From contig CAUJHV010000004.1 in assembly GCA_963205115.1 (NCBI GenBank), positions 99,878-163,877 of the forward strand: a stretch of 64,000 nucleotides of DNA. The letters are read 5' to 3'. This document shows, in pieces, positions 19,074-26,643 of this stretch. The position numbers and the translations under genes were made by a program. The number at the start of each line of letters is the position of its first letter. The stretch's first letter is position 1. The notes beneath the pieces are model-generated. The model did not search any database and was not told the origin of the DNA. It was given only the letters and a program-made list of their open reading frames with translations. The stretch is from Pseudomonadota bacterium. GTDB taxonomy: Bacteria > Pseudomonadota > Gammaproteobacteria > Burkholderiales > Burkholderiaceae_C.

Positions 19074-21575
19074 ATGGTTCAGCAAAAGAACGTCGTTGGG
19101 TACCTGCCATTTGCACGCCTGCGTCCCGTCCCCGCCGCACTGGCAGCCCTGCTGCTGGCTGCCTGCGGTGGCGCCAGTGATCCCCAGAGCCCGAGCGTCG
19201 AGCCGGCCGGCTCGACCGTCACGCCCGCTTCGGCCAGCACACCGGATGCCGCTGTCTCGACGACCGGCGGTGAATGGATCGAAGCCGAATCCGGTCGCCT
19301 GGGCGGCGGCGCCAAGATCATCACGGCTTCGACCGCCTCGGGCAACCAGTCGGTCAGCGCCTTCCACATCGCGGGCGCCTACGCCGAGTACACCGTCGAC
19401 GGCGGCAGCGGCGGCGGCAGCTTCGATCTGCAGCTCAGCTTTGCCAACGGCAACGCCACGGCCAAGAACCTGAGCGTCTACGTCAACGGCGAACACGCCG
19501 TTCAGCTCACGCTGCCGGCCACCGGCGACTGGAACAACTTCGCCGAGCAGACGGTGGCCCGCCTGACCCTGCAGCCGGGCGCCAATGTCGTGACGATCCA
19601 GCGCGACGCCGCTGACGACCCCTCGGCCGACGTTGATCGGCTGCGACTCGTGTCCACCTCGGCCGTCGCCGCGGCGCAGGGCGGCTCGACCGGTGAACGG
19701 GCCTCCGCACTGGCGCTGACCACGACGCTGGCCACATCAACCGTCCTGACGGCCGAAGCCGAGACCGGCACGCTCGCCGGTGGCGCGCGGGTCCAGTCCG
19801 CCTCGACGGCATCGGGTTCGCAGGTGATCGGAAATATCAACAACACCGGCGCCTATGTCGAGGTCACCGTCAATGCACCCGCGGCCGGCACGGGCGCACT
19901 GGTCGTGCGCTATGCCAACGGTTATGCGAGTGACCGCACACTCAGCCTCTATGTCAACGGCGTGCGCATGAGCTCGTCACTGCTGTTGGCGCCCACCGGC
20001 GGCTGGAACAGTATGCGCGACAGCAAGGCGGTGGCTGTCAACCTCGTGGCCGGGACCAATCGCATCCGGCTGCAGCGCGACGGCAGCGATATCGCCGCCG
20101 CCGACATCGACAAGCTGACGGTGACGCTGGCCGCTGCCGCGCCGGCACCTGCCCCGTCGGGCGGTCTCGTGGCCGAGGCCGAGGCCGGCACCCTGGGCGG
20201 CGGGGCCGCCATCCAGTCCGCGTCCACGGCCTCAGGCTCGAGGGTGGTCGGCAGCATCAACAACACCGGCGCCTACTCCGAGGTGCTGGTGAATGCGCCG
20301 GCCGCGGGTTCGGGCGCGCTGGTCGTCCGGTACGCCAACGGCTATTCGAACAACCGCTCGCTCAGCCTGTATGTCAACGGCACGCGCCAGTCCTCGGTGG
20401 TCTTCGCGCCCACGGGCGGCTGGAACAGCTTCCGCGATTCCACCGCGGTGCCTGTCAATCTCGTGGCCGGTTCCAACCGCATCCGCCTGCAACGCGACGG
20501 CGTCGACGTCGCTGCGGCCGACGTCGACCGGCTGACCGTGACCATGGGAGCCGCGGCACCCGCACCCGCACCCGCATCAGCACCCGCACCCGCACCGGCT
20601 CCGGCCCCCGCACCGACCCCCGCGCCCGCCCCTGCACCAGCGCCCGCGGGCGACCCGTCGGCCGTGGCCAACATGCCCAACAAACCCGCCGTCAACCTGA
20701 GCCTGATGCCCGCGCCGCGCCCGGGTTCGAACAACTTCGACATCATCTCGACCGGCGAAATGCCCACACCGGCCGACATCGGCGCCTTCCGCAACGTCTG
20801 CCAGTTCAGCCACATGAACTTCGACGACGCGATCGTGTTCCCGGGCAAGCAGAACGCGACGCACCTGCACATGTACTTCGGCAACAGCGGGGCGCGTTTC
20901 GACAGCACGCCGACTTCGATCGCCAACACGGGCGGCGGCACCTGCCGCGGCGGCACGGCCAACCGGTCGGCGTACTGGGCGCCAGCCATGATCGACACCC
21001 GTGACGGGCGGCCGCTGGCGCCGACGCTGATCCACGTCTACTACAAGACCGGCTACAACGGCATCAGCAACGGCGCCGTCAAGCCCTGGCCCGCCGGCTT
21101 CCGGATGATCGCCGGCAGCGCCGGCAGCACCACGCCGCAAGGCGGCATCATCAGCTACAGCTGCAATGGCGGCGCGACGACCACCAGCATCCCGGCGTGC
21201 TCAGGCACGATGGCGATGAACGTGCGGTTCCCGCAATGCTGGGACGGCGTGAACCTCGACTCGCCCGACCACAAGAGCCACGTGGCCTACCCATCCGGCG
21301 GACGCTGCCCGAGCACGCACCCCGTGCCGACGCCCGAGCTGACCATCGGCATCCAGTACGCCACCACCTATGGCGACAGCTCGACCTGGCGCCTGTCCAG
21401 CGACACCAACGGCGCGCCGGCCGGCTCGTCGGGCCACGCCGACTGGATGCACGGCTGGAACCCATCGGTCATGCAGACCTGGGTCACGCAGGTGATCAAC
21501 AAGGGCCTCAGCGGCGGCTCGCACATGCTGGGCGACGGCCGCGTCATGACCTGCACCTTCCCCGGCTGCCAATGA
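19074..21575 (+). CDS. Lipoprotein with three carbohydrate-binding modules and a DUF1996 domain
   Basis: An 833-residue secreted protein. The N-terminus carries a lipobox (LLLAACGG, Cys31). Three CBM6/CBM35-like beta-sandwich repeats begin near residues 66, 222 and 364, each with the pattern AE(A/S)..G.L.GGA, STASG, NNTGAY, Y(A)NG, LYVNG, and TGGWNS or TGDWNN. An Ala/Pro repeat linker (about 491-527) leads to a DUF1996 domain from about 552 (CQFSHMNFDDAIVFPGK, THLHMYFGN, YWAPAM, QCWDGVNLDSPDHKSH). DUF1996 has no known activity; its conserved His residues suggest metal binding or catalysis. Likely an outer-surface polysaccharide-binding protein. Confidence 0.8.
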   Translation: MVQQKNVVGYLPFARLRPVPAALAALLLAACGGASDPQSPSVEPAGSTVTPASASTPDAAVSTTGGEWIEAESGRLGGGAKIITASTASGNQSVSAFHIAGAYAEYTVDGGSGGGSFDLQLSFANGNATAKNLSVYVNGEHAVQLTLPATGDWNNFAEQTVARLTLQPGANVVTIQRDAADDPSADVDRLRLVSTSAVAAAQGGSTGERASALALTTTLATSTVLTAEAETGTLAGGARVQSASTASGSQVIGNINNTGAYVEVTVNAPAAGTGALVVRYANGYASDRTLSLYVNGVRMSSSLLLAPTGGWNSMRDSKAVAVNLVAGTNRIRLQRDGSDIAAADIDKLTVTLAAAAPAPAPSGGLVAEAEAGTLGGGAAIQSASTASGSRVVGSINNTGAYSEVLVNAPAAGSGALVVRYANGYSNNRSLSLYVNGTRQSSVVFAPTGGWNSFRDSTAVPVNLVAGSNRIRLQRDGVDVAAADVDRLTVTMGAAAPAPAPASAPAPAPAPAPAPTPAPAPAPAPAGDPSAVANMPNKPAVNLSLMPAPRPGSNNFDIISTGEMPTPADIGAFRNVCQFSHMNFDDAIVFPGKQNATHLHMYFGNSGARFDSTPTSIANTGGGTCRGGTANRSAYWAPAMIDTRDGRPLAPTLIHVYYKTGYNGISNGAVKPWPAGFRMIAGSAGSTTPQGGIISYSCNGGATTTSIPACSGTMAMNVRFPQCWDGVNLDSPDHKSHVAYPSGGRCPSTHPVPTPELTIGIQYATTYGDSSTWRLSSDTNGAPAGSSGHADWMHGWNPSVMQTWVTQVINKGLSGGSHMLGDGRVMTCTFPGCQ

Positions 21576-21600
21576 GCGGTTCCTGGGCCGCCTTGGGCGG

Positions 21601-21618
21601 GACGGCCTTCAGGCCGTC
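21601..21618. terminator. Hairpin between convergent DUF1996 and aminotransferase genes
   Basis: GACGGCC-TTCA-GGCCGTC, a perfect seven-pair stem with a four-base loop that includes the aminotransferase stop codon. No T-tract is present on either side. Confidence 0.45.
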
Positions 21619-22961
21619 TCGTCGAAGGTCTCGCCCAGGGCCGCGATCAGGCTGTCGATTTCGGCCGGCGTGCTGATGAAGGGCGGCGCCAGCTGGATGG
21701 TGTCGCCGCCGTAGCGCACATAGAAGCCCTTGCGGAACATCGATTGCGCCACGTCGTACGGGCGCTTGGCGGGTTCCCCGGGCAAGGCGGCCACCGTGAT
21801 GCCCGCGGCCAGGCCGTAGTTGCGGATGTCGGCCACGTGCTTGGCGCCCTTCAAGCCGTGTACTGCGGCTTCGAAGTGCGGAGCGAGTTCACGCACGCGC
21901 TGCAGCGCGTGCTCGCTCTCCAGCAGCGCCAGCCCGGCCAGGCCGGCCGCGCAGGTCACCGGGTGGGCGGAATAGGTGTAGCCGTGCGGAAACTCCAGCA
22001 TGTAGTCCGGCCCGCCGGTGGCCATGAAGGTGTCGTAGATCTCCTGCTTGGCGATCACCGCGCCCAAAGGCTGCACGCCGTTGGTCACTTGCTTGGCCAC
22101 GTTCAGGATGTCGGGCGTCACGCCGAAGGCCTCGGCGCCGGTCCAGCAGCCGGTGCGGCCGAATCCGGTGATGACCTCGTCGAAGATCAGCAGGATGCCG
22201 TGCGCCGTGCAGATCTCGCGCAGACGCTGCAGGTAGCCCTGGGGCGGGATGATGACGCCGGCAGATCCTGCAAAGGGCTCGACGATCACCGCCGCGATAT
22301 TCGACGCATCGTGCAGCGCGATCAGGTTCAGCAGTTCGTCGGCCAGCTCTGCACCCTTGGCCGGCATGCCCTTGATGAAGCTGCCGTTGGGCGGTTGCGT
22401 GTGCGGCAGGTGGTCGGCCTCGATGCCCTGGCCGAAGACCTTGCGGTTGGCCACCAGCCCGCCGACGGAAATGCCGCCGAAATTGACCCCGTGGTAGCCC
22501 TTGAGGCGGCCGATAAGCCGCGTCTTGCCGGCCTGGCCCTTGGCCCGCCAGTAGGCGCGCGCCATCTTCAGCGAGGTGTCCGCCGCTTCCGAGCCGGAGC
22601 CGGTGAAGAACACGCGGTTCAGGCCTGCGGGCATGCGTTCGACGATGCGGTTGGCCAGCTCGAACGACAGCGGATGGCCAAACTGGAAGCCGGGCGAATA
22701 ATCGAGCGTCGCGGCCTGGCGCGAAATGGCATCCACGATCTCGCGGCGCCCGTGGCCCAGGCCTGTGCACCACAGGCCCGACAGGCCGTCGAAGATGCGC
22801 CGGCCGTCGTGTGTCGTGTAGTACGCGCCTTCGCCCGCGACGATCATGCGCGGGTTGGCCTTGAAATCACGGTTGCCGGTGAACGGCATCCAGTGGGCCT
22901 GCAGCCACTCGGCGTCGGTGCGAACGGGTGCATTGAGGAAGGGGCGGTCGGTCATTTCCAT
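21609..22961 (-). CDS. Class III aminotransferase (omega-amino acid:pyruvate type)
   Basis: PLP-dependent transaminase of 450 residues, the usual length for beta-alanine/omega-amino acid:pyruvate aminotransferases. It shows the entry motif HWMPFTGNRDFKANPRMIVAGEGAYY, the phosphate-binding GSGSEAADTSLKMARAY, the Asp-containing ILLIFDEVITGFGRTG and a downstream AKQVTNGVQPLGAVI with the lysine that should bind PLP. The ATG at 22961 is used; a second at 22955 is also possible. The substrate (beta-alanine, taurine, polyamine-derived) cannot be decided. Confidence 0.88.
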   Translation of the reverse strand: MEMTDRPFLNAPVRTDAEWLQAHWMPFTGNRDFKANPRMIVAGEGAYYTTHDGRRIFDGLSGLWCTGLGHGRREIVDAISRQAATLDYSPGFQFGHPLSFELANRIVERMPAGLNRVFFTGSGSEAADTSLKMARAYWRAKGQAGKTRLIGRLKGYHGVNFGGISVGGLVANRKVFGQGIEADHLPHTQPPNGSFIKGMPAKGAELADELLNLIALHDASNIAAVIVEPFAGSAGVIIPPQGYLQRLREICTAHGILLIFDEVITGFGRTGCWTGAEAFGVTPDILNVAKQVTNGVQPLGAVIAKQEIYDTFMATGGPDYMLEFPHGYTYSAHPVTCAAGLAGLALLESEHALQRVRELAPHFEAAVHGLKGAKHVADIRNYGLAAGITVAALPGEPAKRPYDVAQSMFRKGFYVRYGGDTIQLAPPFISTPAEIDSLIAALGETFDETA

Positions 22962-23291
22962 GGGGCTTGTCCAGTCTGAATCAGGCAGGCCCGCGGCGAC
23001 GCTCTCATGCGCGGCTCTCGCGGGCCGGAACGGCCATCCTACGAGCCTGCTGAGGCAGGGGCAAGCCGGGTGCGGCATCACCCGCCGCGCGACGCCAGAA
23101 CGACGGGAGCTGCCCGTCCTGCTCCAGGCTGCAACAGGCGGGCGGTGCGCTGCGGACGTCAATGTCCCAAGCTGGCAATCGCTGGCTCGCACTTGAGAAG
23201 CATCAATCGCCGCCGCCGGGGTCGAACTACCTTCAGGGCGAGATCACCTGTCTGGTCGTTTCTTCCCTCCACCGCTTACCGAAGCCTCGAC
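22962..23291. promoter_or_regulatory. Divergent intergenic region, aminotransferase and cytochrome c
   Basis: A 330-base gene-free stretch. It contains a clear TTGA-N6-TCAA box at 23193-23206 on the cytochrome c side. Nothing else distinctive was recognised. Confidence 0.5.
23193..23206. promoter_or_regulatory. FNR/Dnr-type box upstream of cytochrome c
   Basis: TTGAGAAGCATCAA fits TTGA-N6-TCAA and matches the FNR consensus TTGAT-N4-ATCAA at nine of ten positions. It is centred about 92 bases before the cytochrome c start. Confidence 0.65.
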
Positions 23292-23678
23292 ATGAAATCC
23301 ATCCTCGCCCTCACCTGCGGCCTGCTGATTGGCAGCACCGCCATCGCCAACCCGCAAGCCGACAACAAGGCCATGATCAAGCTGGCCACCGACAGCGGCT
23401 GCATGGCCTGCCACCAGATCGAACCGGGCGGCAAGGGCCCCGACGGCCTGGCGCCGATCGGCCCGGCCTGGCGCGATGTCTCCACCAAGTACAAGGGCGA
23501 CAAGAAGGCCGAAGCGGCACTCACGCACACCGTGCTGACGGGCTCGAACCCCTACGAAAGCCACTGGAAGGGCAAGGTCTCGGGCCTGGCCATGCCGCCG
23601 AACGCGGTGGCCATCAAGGCGCCCGAGGCGCGCAAGCTCGTGCACTGGATCCTGGCGCTGGAAGGCAAGGCCAAGTAA
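23292..23678 (+). CDS. Small periplasmic cytochrome c (c551/c552-like)
   Basis: A 128-residue precursor with a Sec signal (SILALTCGLLIGSTAIANP) and one heme site CMACH; the methionine ligand is expected in GLAMPPNAV. Class I cytochromes of this size carry electrons to nitrite reductases or oxidases. The ATG at 23292 gives the only sensible signal peptide. An FNR/Dnr-type box upstream suggests production under oxygen-limited, denitrifying conditions. Confidence 0.92.
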   Translation: MKSILALTCGLLIGSTAIANPQADNKAMIKLATDSGCMACHQIEPGGKGPDGLAPIGPAWRDVSTKYKGDKKAEAALTHTVLTGSNPYESHWKGKVSGLAMPPNAVAIKAPEARKLVHWILALEGKAK

Positions 23679-23763
23679 AGGGCTGCGGCCGATCGCTGGC
23701 GCATCCTGGCCAGCGGCGGGCCACCGGAGCGACACTGCGCGCGTCGTTTGCGAGGAGCCGCCC

Positions 23764-24165
23764 ATGCCCATCCGCGTCCTGAGACTCGGCAGCCCACGCG
23801 CACCCGATGAGGGGCTGCGCATCGGAACGGTTCGCCGCCCGCCGCGCGGCGTGCCGAAGGCGGAATTTGCGCGCCAGAACTGGTACGACGTGTGGTTTCC
23901 CAACCTGGCGCCGAGTGCCGAGACCATGAAGCTGGGCCAGCAGGCGTCCACGCCCGCACAGTGGGCGGCCTTCGTGCGTGCCTACCGCGCCGAAATGGCG
24001 GCCGCAGGCCCGGCGCACGACATCGGCCTGCTGGCCGCGCTGTCGCAGCACACGGCCCTGTCCGTCGGCTGCTACTGCGAGGACGAATCCCGCTGCCACC
24101 GATCCGTGCTGCGTGAGTTGCTGGTCGCCAGCGGTGCCGCGATGTCCCCTGACGCAACCCGATAG
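23764..24165 (+). CDS. DUF488 family protein
   Basis: A 133-residue DUF488 protein (GTVRRPPRGVPKAEFARQNWYDVWFPNLAPS, and YRAEMAAAGPAHDIGLLAAL near the middle). The C-terminal VGCYCEDESRCHRSVLRELL, with paired cysteines and a His-Arg, is the usual family signature. Function is unknown. It is preceded by GAGGAG, and lies 85 bases after the cytochrome c gene, so it could be transcribed with it. Confidence 0.88.
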   Translation: MPIRVLRLGSPRAPDEGLRIGTVRRPPRGVPKAEFARQNWYDVWFPNLAPSAETMKLGQQASTPAQWAAFVRAYRAEMAAAGPAHDIGLLAALSQHTALSVGCYCEDESRCHRSVLRELLVASGAAMSPDATR

Positions 24166-24240
24166 CCGGCGCGGTCGCCGCTGACTGCGGTGACACTCGG
24201 ACACGTGCAGCTCGCGCACGGCTTCCCGGAGTTTTTCGAC

Positions 24241-24894
24241 ATGGCGACCACGGCACTCGTTCTCGGCGGCACCGGCCTGGTGGGCGGGATCCTCCTCAAG
24301 GATCTCCTGCGCGACCCGGCGTGGTCGCGCGTCGTTGCCATCGCACGCCGTCCGCTGGGCCTGGCCGACGCCAGGCTGGCGGAAGTGCGGGCCGACATGA
24401 CGAATCTCGATGCACATCGCGCGGCGCTGAAGGCCGACGTGGTGTTCTGCTGCCTGGGCACGACGCTGAAGAAGGCCGGCAGCCAGGAGGCCTTCCGCGC
24501 GGTCGATCAGACCTACGTGCTGCGCCTGGCCCGCATCGCACGCGAGCAGGAGGCCCGCGTATTCGTCCTTGTCTCCTCGTTGGGGGCGGACGCGTCGTCG
24601 TCCAACTTCTATCTGCGCGTCAAGGGCGAGACCGAGCGGGACCTGCAGGCGCTGGGGCTGCCGACGGTGCACATCCTGCGGCCCTCGCTGATCCTGGGCG
24701 AGCGCAGCGAGCGGCGTCCGCTGGAGGCCCTGAGCCAGCGCCTGGCACCGCTGGCCAGCGGCTTGCTGGTCGGACCCTTGCGCAACTACCGGCCCATCCG
24801 CGCGGAGCAGGTGGCGCGTGCGGCGATGGCCGTGGGCGCCGATCGACGGCCTGGTGTGCATGTGCACGAGGGCGATGCGCTGGCGCGTTTCTGA
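24241..24894 (+). CDS. NAD(P)-binding epimerase-like protein (HTATIP2/TIP30-type)
   Basis: A 217-residue atypical short-chain dehydrogenase with the dinucleotide motif LVLGGTGLVGGILL at the N-terminus, DVVFCCLGTTLKKAGSQEAF, FVLVSSLGADASSSNFYLRVKGETE (an SS...Y-x3-K arrangement) and LRPSLILGERSERRPLE. This matches the NAD(P)H-binding proteins related to HTATIP2. Substrate unknown. The ATG at 24241 directly precedes the Rossmann fold and has GGAG about ten bases upstream. Confidence 0.8.
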   Translation: MATTALVLGGTGLVGGILLKDLLRDPAWSRVVAIARRPLGLADARLAEVRADMTNLDAHRAALKADVVFCCLGTTLKKAGSQEAFRAVDQTYVLRLARIAREQEARVFVLVSSLGADASSSNFYLRVKGETERDLQALGLPTVHILRPSLILGERSERRPLEALSQRLAPLASGLLVGPLRNYRPIRAEQVARAAMAVGADRRPGVHVHEGDALARF

Positions 24895-24906
24895 GGCGCT
24901 GCCCGG

Positions 24907-25350
24907 ATGGCCCGCTTCCGCCTGATCCCCGAAGTCCACCTGCTGCTGTTCCGCGGCGCGCAGACGCTGCTGCTGCAGCGCGCGAATACCGGCTACGCGG
25001 ACGGCCTGTACAGCGTCGTGGCCGGGCATGTCGACGGTGGCGAGCCCGCGCGCAAGGCGATGTGCCGCGAGGCGCGTGAAGAAGCCGGTCTGCTGATCGA
25101 ACCGGCGGATCTGCATCTGTGCCATGTCATCCACCGGCGCAGCGACGACGAGCGGCTGTCGCTGTTCTTCACCACGCCGCGGTGGGAGGGCGAGCCGCGC
25201 AACCTCGAACCGCACAAGTGCAGCGACCTGTCGTGGTTTGCGCAGGACGCGCTGCCCGCGGCCATGGTGCCTTATGTGCGGCACGCCTTTGCACAGGTAC
25301 GCCAGGGCCGTGTGTACTCGGAGTGGGGCTGGGCACCGGACGGCAGCTGA
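24907..25350 (+). CDS. Nudix hydrolase
   Basis: A 147-residue protein with a complete Nudix box GHVDGGEPARKAMCREAREE followed by AGLL (pattern Gx5Ex7REUxEExGU), so it should hydrolyse a nucleoside diphosphate-linked compound. Substrate unknown. It begins 12 bases after the epimerase-like gene, so the two are likely co-transcribed. Confidence 0.9.
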   Translation: MARFRLIPEVHLLLFRGAQTLLLQRANTGYADGLYSVVAGHVDGGEPARKAMCREAREEAGLLIEPADLHLCHVIHRRSDDERLSLFFTTPRWEGEPRNLEPHKCSDLSWFAQDALPAAMVPYVRHAFAQVRQGRVYSEWGWAPDGS

Positions 25351-25399
25351 GACGCTCGGCACGCGGCGGTGCATGCATCGGCGGCGCACGCCGCGCGGG

Positions 25400-26392
25400 T
25401 CACTCCGCCGACAGCTGGTTCTCCACGATGATGCGCGCGTACTTCTTGCGGTCCGCGGCAATCAAACCGGCGAAATCAGCAGCAGATCCACCCACGGCGA
25501 TGGCGCCCTGCGCCAGCAGCTGCTGCTGCACATCGGGCATGGCCACCACCTGCTGCAGGCCCTGCGAGACCTTGTCGACGATCTCCCGCGGCGTGCCCGC
25601 CGGCGCCAGCAGTCCCAGCCAGCTGCCGGATTCGGCGCCGCTGATGCCGCTTTCCTGCAGCGTGGGCACATCGGGCAGCGCCTGCACGCGCTGGCGGCTG
25701 GTGATGGCCAGCGCCTTGAGCTTGCCGGCCTTGATGTGCGCCGAGGTCTCCAGCACCGAGGCGAACAGCAGCTGCACGTTGCCGGCGATGAGGTCCGACA
25801 TGGCCGCGCCGCCACCCTTGTAGGGCACGTGCACGATGCGTGTGCCGGTGGCGATCTTGAAGGTTTCGCCCGACAGGTGCGGCGAGCCGCCGATGCCCGA
25901 ACTCGCATAGTTCAGTGCATCCGGCTTGGACTTGGCCAACGCCACCAGCTCCTTCGCGTCGCGCACCGGGAGTGAGGCCGGCGCCACCAGCACGAAGGGC
26001 AGCTCCGCAAATTGCCCGATCGGCGTGAATGCCGTATCCGGGTTGTACGAGAGCTTCTTGTACAGCGTGGGGTTGATGGACTGCGTGCCGACGTTGCCGG
26101 TCAACAGCGTGTAGCCATCGGGCTTGGCGCGCGAGACCAGTTCCAGGCCGACGTTGCCACCTGCGCCGGCTTTGTTCTCGACGATGACCGACTGGCCCCA
26201 CAGCTGCGACAGCTTCTGCGCCACGATGCGGGTGCCGATGTCGGTGCCGCCGCCCGGCGCGAACGGCACGACCAGGGTCACGGGTCGTGTGGGCCATGGC
26301 GCGCTCTGCGCCCAGGCCGTTGCGACCGGCAGGCAGGCCGCCAGCACAACCGTCGCCAGCAGGTGTCGACGCAAAGAGGGAACGAAGGACAT
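25400..26392 (-). CDS. Bug-family tripartite tricarboxylate transporter receptor
   Basis: A 330-residue periplasmic receptor with a Sec signal (RRHLLATVVLAACLPVATAWAQ) and the family pattern WPTRPVTLVVPFAPGGGTDIGTR, ENKAGAGGNVG, HVPYKGGGAAMSDLIAGNVQ. The ATG at 26392 gives the signal peptide; upstream in-frame codons are Cys/His-rich and unlikely. It stands alone, with no TctAB genes and no catabolic genes adjacent, so the ligand is unknown. Paralogous to the receptor at 5.1-6.1 kb. Confidence 0.88.
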   Translation of the reverse strand: MSFVPSLRRHLLATVVLAACLPVATAWAQSAPWPTRPVTLVVPFAPGGGTDIGTRIVAQKLSQLWGQSVIVENKAGAGGNVGLELVSRAKPDGYTLLTGNVGTQSINPTLYKKLSYNPDTAFTPIGQFAELPFVLVAPASLPVRDAKELVALAKSKPDALNYASSGIGGSPHLSGETFKIATGTRIVHVPYKGGGAAMSDLIAGNVQLLFASVLETSAHIKAGKLKALAITSRQRVQALPDVPTLQESGISGAESGSWLGLLAPAGTPREIVDKVSQGLQQVVAMPDVQQQLLAQGAIAVGGSAADFAGLIAADRKKYARIIVENQLSAE

Positions 26393-26643
26393 CGGGGACT
26401 CCAGCCGCAAGAGGAGCCACGCCTGTCGCTGCAGCGGGAGCGCGCAGCGATGGGCGTGGCAATCGTCGCATTCGACTGCCACTGCCTGCGGCGCACAAGC
26501 CGCAATGTCCCGCGGCGCGGCGCGCCACGGGCTGAAGCGTTCCACCGGTCAGGACCGGCCGTCGCGCGCGCGTGGCGCAAGCCGCCATCCCGACACGCGG
26601 GCAGTGTCGGTGCCACCAGCCGCCGCGCGCCTGGCGGTTGGCC

